Assembly (NCBI GenBank): GCA_001516765.1
Contig: LOCH01000025.1
Coordinates: forward strand, 1 to 8,214
DNA length: 8,214 bases
Direction: 5' to 3'
Source: Vulcanisaeta sp. MG_3
Lineage (GTDB): Archaea > Thermoproteota > Thermoprotei > Thermoproteales > Thermocladiaceae
Made by a program: the position numbers and the translations under genes. The first letter of the stretch is position 1. Every line of letters starts with the position of its first letter. Shown here in pieces: positions 1 to 5,870 of the stretch. Under the pieces are notes generated by a model. The model was not told where the DNA came from. It saw only the letters and a list, made by a program, of their open reading frames with translations, and did no database searches.

Positions 1-2
1 AC

Positions 3-605
3 ATAGGCTCGCTCTTAGGGTTAAGGCGTAATTTAACTACGGTTAAGAAAAGGAGGGTAAGTAAACCCAAGCCAAAGGTCGCAAAGAAACCTGAAATAAA
101 GCCTGAACACCTCGATAACATAATTAATGAAACCATAGGGGCCCTCAAACTAGGCGCTACCACAAACAAGGTCTTTGGGATTTGGGGGGAGTATTACGAC
201 GGTTGGGCAGACGCAATACTTGGTATTTCGAGGAATTTCCTGAGTATCAGGGATAGTGCTGATCTCATGAAAAAGGAGGCCATGTTTCTATCTAGGCTTA
301 GGGATTATGAGAAGACGGCGCTAAATCTAGGCTTTACCGTAAGGGAGGAGTCATCATTTAAGAAGGGTAAATCCAAGATTGCCGAGGATAGTCTCGTGGT
401 TTATGTAAACCCTGAGGATGTAGCGCAGGATCTATTGACGAGCGCCCAGTTAGTGGGCGATTATGTTGATAGGTTTAACAATATTGTTGAGAGATTGGTT
501 CATGATAAGGATCAAATATCTCAATATATGGTTGATTCGCCCGTGTTGGTAATTTACGTAGATGGAATTCCAAGGAAGTTTGTAATAATTCATAAAGAAA
601 CCTAG
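3..605 (+). CDS. Hypothetical protein, array paralog A (5' end cut by window)
   Basis: No family recognised. The frame is open from base 3 to the TAG at 603-605 with no stop. The first ATG is at 267, but the 88 codons before it read as protein: a Lys/Pro-rich linker (KPKPKVAKKPEIKPE) followed by helix-like sequence. No ATG, GTG or TTG occurs there, so the gene probably starts left of the window. Counting from the ATG at 267, the C-terminal part has a strand SLVVYV (42-47), a helix of about 30 residues (50-78) and a hairpin VLVIYVDGIPRKFVIIH (93-109). The same strand-helix-hairpin layout is seen in the genes facing it on the minus strand, so I infer a shared family. It is the only member on the plus strand. 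Its stop overlaps the stop of the convergent neighbour within CCTAGG. It is longer than the other members, and its N-terminal part may be an extra domain. Starting at 267 remains possible but less likely. Confidence 0.7.
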   Translation: MGSLLGLRRNLTTVKKRRVSKPKPKVAKKPEIKPEHLDNIINETIGALKLGATTNKVFGIWGEYYDGWADAILGISRNFLSIRDSADLMKKEAMFLSRLRDYEKTALNLGFTVREESSFKKGKSKIAEDSLVVYVNPEDVAQDLLTSAQLVGDYVDRFNNIVERLVHDKDQISQYMVDSPVLVIYVDGIPRKFVIIHKET

Positions 606-1003
606 GATTGAATTATCATCATCATAGGTACTGAATCAATAAGTAATACCGTGACAGGCTTATTCTTCGTATCATCATCGAACGACTCCAGCCTATCTAT
701 CACAGCCTTTATTATGGCTGATTTCCTCTGTACGTAACCAGCAACATCATTTACGAAATCACTCCTTGTGTTCGTACCCGCCTTATAGACAATGCTTAGG
801 GAGAAGGTTTCGGAACCATCACTAAGGAATTTTATCCTTTCAGAGATCTCGCTGGCCAGGGATACATTATTGTTCTCTATCCCAAATACCTCTTGCCAAT
901 TCTGTTTGAGCATGTACATGAACCTATACTCATTACTTAGCTCATTCTTTAGGAATTTTATTAAGTCATTTATCGATTTAAAGGTTTTAATTTCGACCAT
1001 CAT
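602..1003 (-). CDS. Hypothetical protein, array paralog B (133 aa)
   Basis: No known family recognised. The protein is 133 residues long with no signal peptide or membrane segment. It has an N-terminal strand and helices (MMVEIKTFKSINDLIKFL), a strand SLSIVY (68-73), a long helix (about 79-108) and a C-terminal hairpin VTVLLIDSVPMMMIIQ (117-132). Its start resembles that of paralog E at 2515 (FKSIxDxI in both), and its core layout matches paralogs A, C, D and E. The ATG at 1003 overlaps the TGA of the 60-residue ORF upstream (ATGA), with GGTGG just before it, pointing to coupled translation. The second codon is also ATG. Its stop overlaps that of the convergent gene A. Function unknown; the overlaps suggest a subunit made in fixed ratio with its neighbours, which is inference. 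Confidence 0.75.
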   Translation of the reverse strand: MMVEIKTFKSINDLIKFLKNELSNEYRFMYMLKQNWQEVFGIENNNVSLASEISERIKFLSDGSETFSLSIVYKAGTNTRSDFVNDVAGYVQRKSAIIKAVIDRLESFDDDTKNKPVTVLLIDSVPMMMIIQS

Positions 1004-1182
1004 GATCCACCACCAAGCCTACTCTCGAGTTCCTTAAATGGGCTTGGGTACTCAATGCTGTCTAATTTAATCGCTGATTCTACATGTAATGAGTTGTTGT
1101 TAATCGTTAAAATTGCATTATCGATTGCGTTAATTAGGCCGGCAATTTCATCAGCCCTTAACCCAGTAATACTGCCCAACAA
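1000..1182 (-). CDS. Small hypothetical protein (60 aa) between paralogs C and B
   Basis: This 60-residue frame starts with TTG five bases after the stop of paralog C and ends in a TGA that overlaps the ATG of paralog B. Its tight packing between two likely genes is the main support. The frame is closed by a TAA at 1204-1206, so there is little room for an earlier start, and no ATG or GTG is available. The sequence reads as an amphipathic helix (residues 9-25) followed by a possible hairpin around AILTINNNSLHVESA (23-37), ending in Gly-Gly-Gly-Ser. It might be a truncated or minimal member of the surrounding family, or a separate small partner. I cannot assign a function, and the start is weakly supported. 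Confidence 0.5.
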   Translation of the reverse strand: MLGSITGLRADEIAGLINAIDNAILTINNNSLHVESAIKLDSIEYPSPFKELESRLGGGS

Positions 1183-1187
1183 ACTCT

Positions 1188-1640
1188 CTATTGCAACTTT
1201 TCCTTAAGGTTCGGTATTTGGAGTAATGGGCTTCTCGGCAAATCCTGCATTGAGTAACCAACGACTACATCTATTGTTGAGCCATCCATAAACACCACAT
1301 AATCATCATCCACGCCAAGCTTTGCCATAATTTCCATAACCTGCTTTATCGCCATCAATGCATTAGTGTAGTAATTAATGGCCTCTTTCATTACATCCCT
1401 ATAACCATTGGCTGTTACTGCGTAGATAATCTCGAGACCTCCAGCCTTGGTTGTGATTTGGGGATTACCCTTAGTTAGTGAGGCTGTTGATTTGCCTCTC
1501 AATTCCTTAAGTAACCTATTCATTAGGTCATTGTCTGGATTGTACGCGTGAATATCGTTAATAAGTTGAAGCGTGTCATTAATCTCATTACCAAGCTCTA
1601 GGACGACATCCCTTAGTCTGTTATTTGTTAGCACTATCAA
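1188..1640 (-). CDS. Hypothetical protein, array paralog C (150 aa)
   Basis: No known family recognised. The start is TTG at 1640, chosen because GGTGAG lies directly upstream (1643-1648) and because the nearby GTG codons at 1650 and 1647 are in another frame that stops quickly. The 150-residue protein has N-terminal helices, a strand LEIIY (69-73), a long helix (about 80-108) and a strong hairpin DYVVFMDGSTIDVVVGYS (113-130). A Pro/Leu-rich tail of 20 residues follows. Strand and hairpin positions nearly match paralog B (68-73 and 117-132), which is the best evidence that the two are related. It heads a tight cluster (C, the 60-residue ORF, B) behind its own TATA promoter. Unlike other genes here, it would have a short leader with a Shine-Dalgarno site. 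Confidence 0.75.
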   Translation of the reverse strand: MIVLTNNRLRDVVLELGNEINDTLQLINDIHAYNPDNDLMNRLLKELRGKSTASLTKGNPQITTKAGGLEIIYAVTANGYRDVMKEAINYYTNALMAIKQVMEIMAKLGVDDDYVVFMDGSTIDVVVGYSMQDLPRSPLLQIPNLKEKLQ

Positions 1641-1642
1641 GG

Positions 1643-1648
1643 CTCACC
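1643..1648 (-). promoter_or_regulatory. Shine-Dalgarno GGTGAG deciding the TTG start of paralog C
   Basis: GGTGAG on the minus strand sits two bases before the TTG at 1640. It can pair with the UCACC of the archaeal 16S rRNA 3' end. It supports the TTG start over the GTG codons at 1647 and 1650. Confidence 0.55.
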
Positions 1649-1676
1649 ACTATCGCATTTATTATTGTATTTACTG

Positions 1677-1690
1677 TTATATATGCTTTT
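1677..1690 (-). promoter_or_regulatory. TATA-box promoter for paralog C cluster
   Basis: The minus strand reads AAAAGCATATATAA, a purine-rich BRE-like stretch followed by a TATA box. Its centre is about 41 bases before the TTG start, so transcription would begin near 1655 and leave a leader of about 14 bases holding the GGTGAG site. The position in the gap between paralogs D and C supports a separate transcription unit. Confidence 0.55.
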
Positions 1691-1741
1691 CAGCTCTTAA
1701 TACACGATTGCCGGGTTCCTGTGGAAAAATGAGGAATTGAA

Positions 1742-2125
1742 TTATTCGTTAGAAAGCATTATGACTATCGTGGTCGGAACATCGCTGAAGTACCTAACCA
1801 TAGCCCTGAGGTCATACCCCTTAAGTTTACCCAACCTACTCTCAAGTGTCTCGTAAATCGCGTACTCAAGCTTAAGGAAGAGCAATGCCTTAGAAAATAA
1901 TTCTTGGTAAGCCCTCCTTGATGGTGACTTATACAGAATTATTGGGAAGGAGTTCGGTATATCAATAACAACCCTCTCACTATTCTCTGGTAAATTATCT
2001 GCGCTATTTACCTTATCGTACACCTCAAGTAGATTTTCAACATAACCAATAAGTCTCCTCTTATTCTCTAAAACCCTCCTATATAGCTCATCAATGCTTA
2101 TGTTTACATCCACACTGGAGCTCAT
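1742..2125 (-). CDS. Hypothetical protein, array paralog D (127 aa)
   Basis: No known family recognised. The ATG at 2125 overlaps the TGA that ends the repaired frame of paralog E (ATGA), suggesting coupled translation. The protein has two N-terminal helices (about 10-40), strands RVVIDI (51-56) and FPIILYKSP (60-68), a long Leu/Lys-rich helix (about 71-103) and a C-terminal strand TTIVIML (118-124). The two-strand unit aligns by eye with RVITI and TINIHMSP of paralog E, including a shared Ser-Pro after the second strand. Unlike A, B, C and E, it ends after one C-terminal strand, so the last hairpin strand is missing or very short. No signal peptide or membrane segment is seen. Function unknown. 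Confidence 0.75.
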   Translation of the reverse strand: MSSSVDVNISIDELYRRVLENKRRLIGYVENLLEVYDKVNSADNLPENSERVVIDIPNSFPIILYKSPSRRAYQELFSKALLFLKLEYAIYETLESRLGKLKGYDLRAMVRYFSDVPTTIVIMLSNE

Positions 2126-2515
2126 GGTGTGAACACCAATCGCGTCTTCTTATTCGTGTAATCAATAATAACTATTACTGATGAATTACCCTTAACGCCA
2201 TTTAAATAATTCCTAACCTTATCAATCTCACCAATCACGTAATCAATCCTCTCACTTACAGAGCCTAGCTTATTTAGTCAGCCAGGTTGAGTGGGGGGAC
2301 ATGTGGATATTTATGGTGTGCGGTATCGCTTGAATCGTTATCACGCGATGCCTTGGTTGAAAGCCTAACTTTGCCAATTTACCCTCAATATTCGCGTTGC
2401 CCTTTAATTTATTCATCAATTCGCCATAATTATTCCTTAACTCAATTAATTGTTCCCTAATGATGCCTAATTGATCAATGGCATCCTCTATCGATTTGAA
2501 TAGAATCACTAACAT
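2122..2515 (-). CDS. Hypothetical protein, array paralog E, frame broken near 2278
   Basis: No known family recognised. The frame from the ATG at 2515 has an N-terminal strand and helix (MLVILFKSIEDAI), then RVITI (57-61) and TINIHMSP (67-74), and hits a stop at residue 82. Removing one base near 2278 joins it to a frame encoding a helix and the hairpin VIVIIDYTNKKTRLVFT. The repaired product is 130 residues, matching paralogs B (133) and D (127). Its stop overlaps the start of D as ATGA. That fit of length, layout and junction makes the repair convincing. The break may be a sequence error or a real mutation; if real, the product is an 81-residue truncated protein. GAGGA lies 6 bases before the ATG. 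Confidence 0.65.
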
Positions 2516-2535
2516 TCAGATCCTCATTAAATTGG

Positions 2536-2544
2536 GTTATATTT
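2536..2544 (-). promoter_or_regulatory. TATA-like promoter for paralog E/D cluster
   Basis: AAATATAAC on the minus strand is centred about 25 bases before the ATG at 2515, the spacing expected for a leaderless archaeal transcript. The rest of the gap between this site and the RHH-like gene (2545-2647) is AT-rich, with no gene or clear structure. Confidence 0.45.
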
Positions 2545-2647
2545 ATTCTTTACTTGCGAAATTACTGTTAAGATTACGATCTAAATCTAATTAATAAGTG
2601 AATACGCATTAGAAATATTAGGTGAGGAGTTGTAGATCTTCGTTAAA

Positions 2648-2875
2648 TTACTCCCCCTCTCTAATTAATCTCAGGGTTTCCTCAACTGCTTTGTTCAAAT
2701 CCTTAATATCGTTGCGTATCTCCATGATCGTACTAATTAAGGCCGCATTATCTAGACATCTTAATAGTAAATCAGCCCAACTCCTTGAGCCATACATAGC
2801 CTTAAGCCTCTTGAGTACCTCATATTGTTGCTCATCGACTTCAATCACAATCCTCCTCTTACCATTTTTAACCAT
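2648..2875 (-). CDS. Ribbon-helix-helix-like DNA-binding protein (75 aa)
   Basis: This is probably a small transcriptional regulator of the ribbon-helix-helix (CopG/Arc-like) fold, which binds DNA as a dimer through a paired beta ribbon. Residues 1-8 are basic; a strand RRIVIEV (7-13) is followed by a helix (14-28), a turn at YGSRS and a second helix SWADLLLRCL (32-41). That order and length suit the fold. Residues 44-72 look like a coiled coil, perhaps for oligomerisation. The ATG at 2875 has a TATA box 27 bases upstream, so the transcript is likely leaderless. It lies just downstream of tmcA and upstream of the paralog array on the same strand, so control of the array is possible but unproven. 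The fold is assigned by eye from pattern. Confidence 0.65.
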   Translation of the reverse strand: MVKNGKRRIVIEVDEQQYEVLKRLKAMYGSRSWADLLLRCLDNAALISTIMEIRNDIKDLNKAVEETLRLIREGE

Positions 2876-2897
2876 GGGTTTATAAACGAAAAAGCCA

Positions 2898-2910
2898 TTT
2901 TATAAGCTAA
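2898..2910 (-). promoter_or_regulatory. TATA-box promoter of the RHH-like gene
   Basis: The minus strand reads TTAGCTTATAAAA. The TATA centre is about 27 bases before the ATG at 2875, which fits a leaderless transcript. The promoter lies in the 38-base gap right after the tmcA stop, separating this gene from tmcA transcription. Confidence 0.6.
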
Positions 2911-2913
2911 ACC

Positions 2914-5360
2914 TCACCTGTTTCCACCCTTCTTTTGTGATTTGGTAACGCTAACCATGAACTCAGGTATTTCGGTATACTTTACATAATATTGAATTAG
3001 TATCTTAACTATCTCCCTGAGCAAAAGCATCAATGTTGACTTCCTGATATTAAGGACTCTCGCAGCCTCTCTCCATGGTCTGGCCTGTAAGACCTTGCAT
3101 ATTAATGCTGCTTCGTAGGGTGGTGGTAATCGTATATCATCAACACCCAGCCTTAGGTAGTACGTTTTGACCAACTCTGTTATTGCATCGGCTGTGTTCT
3201 CATAAGTCATCGGGCCCCAGGCATAGGCAATTAAACGCCTAACCTGGGCCTCGGTTAACCTGGCGCTATACTCACCATCCAGTGCCTCACCCCAGTCGGT
3301 CAACAGCATACTGGTAACGTCAGGCTCTAGGTCGTGGAACGGACCTTGTAGTGAATTGAGGAGCCTAAGCCTAAACTCCTTGTTTGCATAAACCACCACA
3401 TCCCTTGACTTCTCATTTATCGGTTTAACAAGTAGTACACTGTATTCACCACTTATTGGGTTTCTCTCGGGGCTTATGTGGACTGGCATGTAGCCATTCT
3501 TAATCCAGAAATTGAGTAGTTTGGCATTGACGCCGAAGCCAACCCCAACCCAATCAAGACCCTTCTCCCTAGCCTCCTCCTCAATATGCCTAAGCATCTC
3601 AGTACCGAGACCCCTATCCTGAAGCTCCGGGTGCGTTGCAATCCTTATTATCCTCCAACCCCTCAACTTCGCGAATTCCGAGAGCCCCCAATACTTAATT
3701 AACCTATCAGGGATTATGTTACCAGGCAACTTGAGGCCCCTAACGACCAAGTCAATAAGCTCATCACTTATACCACCTTCCTCAGCCAGCTCCACAGAAA
3801 CAACTACCTTGCCATTACCAAGGGCCAAGGCCCTCACGAAGTGGTGTGGTGCATCCATCATCATACCCAAGTCATCCGGTTCATTCCTATAATGGGCTTG
3901 GACGTATATACCGAAGAATTGCCTAAGCCTTTCCTCATTGCCCAGGAAGAAATCCTCGAGGTCTGGGACTATGTATTTCAAGTCGCGCTTGTTGACGAGT
4001 TCGTAATCCTCCTCCACCAACTTAGCCGGTTCTGCATCGAGGAGTAAGGTGTCGAATAACCACTCCTCAACCGGGTCATTGGGCGCATACCTAATTGGTT
4101 CCTTAAGCTCGTACTCAATGACCTTAGTGCTCTTGTCCTCGTGTAGGTACTTAAGGAATCTAAGGCTGAAACCCTACCTGCGCCTTCGTAGCCGTGTATT
4201 GTGGATGCGTAGACAACCCTGCTAAACCTCTCGTGAATTCCATAGAGCACTGGTAGTGGTATCATGGCAGCCTCATCAACCACAACCACATCCCTACCCT
4301 CCTCACTGAGCATGTCATAGGGCCTAATGTAATCGACAAATATTGAAACACCAACCCTAACCGAAACAACATCATTGCCCCAACGCTCAACATCAACATC
4401 ATAATTTAGCACCTTAAGCCCCCTAATGAGGAACTCCATTAATGTCGACACGTTGCTTGGGTTCATCGCCGTAACCGCAAACCTAGCCCTACCCTTAATC
4501 CTCCTCAACCTATGGGCCAAGGCAGCCAGGGCTAGGCCTATGATTGCCGACTTACCTCTACCCCTATCGGCTATAAGCACAACATTAAGTCTCCTACCCC
4601 TCGGTGGTCTATCCATTAAAGCCTCCATAGCCTTTAAGGCCTCAACCTGGTCCTGCGTCTTAGCTAGCTCGTATATGGGTCTCGGGAACCTGGTCTTGTC
4701 AGGTATTGTTATCGGCCTTGGCTTCCAAGTCTCCGAATTACCAAGCTTTGGCTCTTTGGCTATATCGTCCCTATCAACGTCTATAATCAATGCCTTATCC
4801 ATGCCAATTACCTTATTCCAAAACCTAACCTTCAGGAAGTGCCTAACATGTTCTGGACCGTATTGTGGAACGAGGAGGGTCTGTTGAAACTTTGTAAGTC
4901 TCTTCACCCACTCCTCAAGTGGTGGTATCATGAGTATGTACACACCACCACCCCTAACAATACCACCCAACCTACCAACATCGTTTGGCTTCAAATCATT
5001 CATTAAATCGAGCACGGCAAAATCGACGGTGACGCCGAGCAACTCATCCGTGTCCTTATACGGCCTATAATCGATACTTATGGGCGTATTACCAATCAAC
5101 TCCTTAAACTTACCCATCCTCCTCTGGGCATCTGAGTACTCGGGCTGGTACATGTACAACCCATGGGCGTCTTTAACGAGCGATGAGAATGCGCTTAAGG
5201 CATCTGCTGCGTACTTGGCTAATTTCTCATCATTTGTGCCTACTAGTACTATTAATGACCTGTGGTTTGAGGATAACCCCTCCCTAACCAACCCACTCAG
5301 CAGGTCAACCCAGCCCATACCACAGTTCGTTAGAGGTTTAGTGGCAGGGCTTATAAACAT
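2914..5360 (-). CDS. tmcA: tRNA(Met) cytidine acetyltransferase TmcA, frame broken at 4172-4174
   Basis: TmcA uses acetyl-CoA and ATP to make N4-acetylcytidine in RNA: the elongator tRNA-Met wobble base in bacteria, and widely in tRNA and rRNA of thermophilic archaea. From the ATG at 5360 the parts in order are an N-terminal domain, a helicase-like ATPase with Walker A ADRGRGKS (264-271) and Walker B VVVDEAA (359-365), a GNAT acetyltransferase domain with RIATHPELQDRGLGTEML and GVGFGVNAKLLNFWIKNGY, and a C-terminal tRNA-binding region. After GYEGAGR (residue 396) the frame shifts. One extra G restores GAGRGFSLRFLKYLHED and the rest, about 815 residues in all, normal for the family. As written, two frames remain: 3978-5360 and a downstream frame to 2914. 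Both sides are well conserved, so a base-call error, a recent mutation or frameshifting are all open. A TATA box at 5349-5357 suggests the true start is the ATG at 5318 (MGWVDLL), giving about 801 residues. Confidence 0.9.
5349..5357 (-). promoter_or_regulatory. TATA-like promoter of tmcA
   Basis: TTTATAAGC on the minus strand lies inside the first codons of the longest tmcA frame. Transcription would start near 5327, about 9 bases before the ATG at 5318. No TATA box is visible upstream of the ATG at 5360, which favours the shorter start. Confidence 0.4.
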
Positions 5361-5470
5361 GTGTGTATTTGAAATGGTGGTGATTAGGCGCGTTGGTCCT
5401 GAGCAATGATGAGGGATGGGCGGGAAAGGATGAACACCAACCGACCCATCAGTGAATTATCATAAATGCA

Positions 5471-5484
5471 ATAAAGCTTATATG
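5471..5484 (+). promoter_or_regulatory. BRE/TATA promoter of the Rieske gene
   Basis: ATAAAGCTTATATG contains a BRE-like purine stretch and a TATA box centred about 28 bases before the ATG at 5508. The transcript should be leaderless, and no Shine-Dalgarno site is seen before the ATG. The 147 bases between the tmcA and Rieske starts hold these divergent promoters and no gene. Confidence 0.6.
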
Positions 5485-5507
5485 TAAATTACATTCGACA
5501 ACGCCGT

Positions 5508-5849
5508 ATGTGGAAGAAAGTAACCATACTTGTTAAGGTCTTTGAAAGGAGGAACTCCGTGATAACCTGGGTCGACAACAAACCAATACTCATAGTCAAG
5601 CATGGTGATGAGTACTACGGAATGCTCGCCATCTGCGCACACATGGGTTGTGCCCTACTTACGGACGTAAATGGTTACGTCGCAACCTGCCCAGCACATG
5701 GTGCTAAGTATGACGTAAGGACAGGCGAGATGATAGAGAAACCACAGGTAAGGCCTGAGGTTAAGTGCGAATATGCCGATGTTAAGGCTCCATTGCCAAC
5801 ATACAAGGTTAGGGTTACACAGGACGGCTTCCTAGAGGTTGATGTTTAA
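5508..5849 (+). CDS. Rieske [2Fe-2S] ferredoxin
   Basis: This is a small soluble electron carrier holding a Rieske [2Fe-2S] cluster through two Cys and two His. The ligands are visible as C43-x-H45 (CAHMGC) and C61-x-x-H64 (CPAHG), with the usual loop between them. The protein is 113 residues, the usual size of a stand-alone Rieske ferredoxin, with no N-terminal membrane anchor, signal peptide or fused oxygenase domain. It therefore acts in the cytoplasm. C48 in the first loop is followed by no second loop cysteine in the CPAHG box, so the disulfide of bc1-type Rieske proteins is absent, typical of the ferredoxin type. It is transcribed alone, divergent from tmcA and ending 21 bases from the convergent oxidase gene. 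Its redox partner is not shown by the context. Confidence 0.92.
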   Translation: MWKKVTILVKVFERRNSVITWVDNKPILIVKHGDEYYGMLAICAHMGCALLTDVNGYVATCPAHGAKYDVRTGEMIEKPQVRPEVKCEYADVKAPLPTYKVRVTQDGFLEVDV

Positions 5850-5870
5850 GTTAAGTGAATGAATTTCAAA

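Noticed and set aside
792..1037. Plus-strand frames at 792-1037 and 2622-2885
   Set aside because: They are antisense to paralog B and to the RHH-like gene, which have better start signals and spacing.
2880..2888. Second TATA-like TTTATAAAC before the RHH-like gene
   Set aside because: It is only about 5-13 bases from the ATG, too close to direct a transcript that includes the start codon.
2914..4020. A stand-alone GNAT acetyltransferase gene starting at 4020
   Set aside because: The in-frame sequence upstream continues as conserved TmcA up to the frame break at 4173, so this is the C-terminal part of tmcA.
4170..4179. Canonical X XXY YYZ slippery heptamer for programmed -1 frameshifting
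   Set aside because: In the zero frame the bases are T AGG GTT, which does not fit the pattern, and no clear downstream structure was seen; a plain missing base is simpler.
4426..4887. Plus-strand open frame of 153 codons
   Set aside because: It lies wholly antisense to the conserved ATPase region of tmcA; the minus-strand protein has clear motifs and the plus frame has none.
3841..5409. Plus-strand frames at 3841-4047 and 5080-5409
   Set aside because: Both are antisense to conserved tmcA sequence and have no supporting signals.
5401..5460. Possible C/D box sRNA from ATGATGA at 5406
   Set aside because: No CTGA box follows at a suitable distance and no C'/D' pair is visible.
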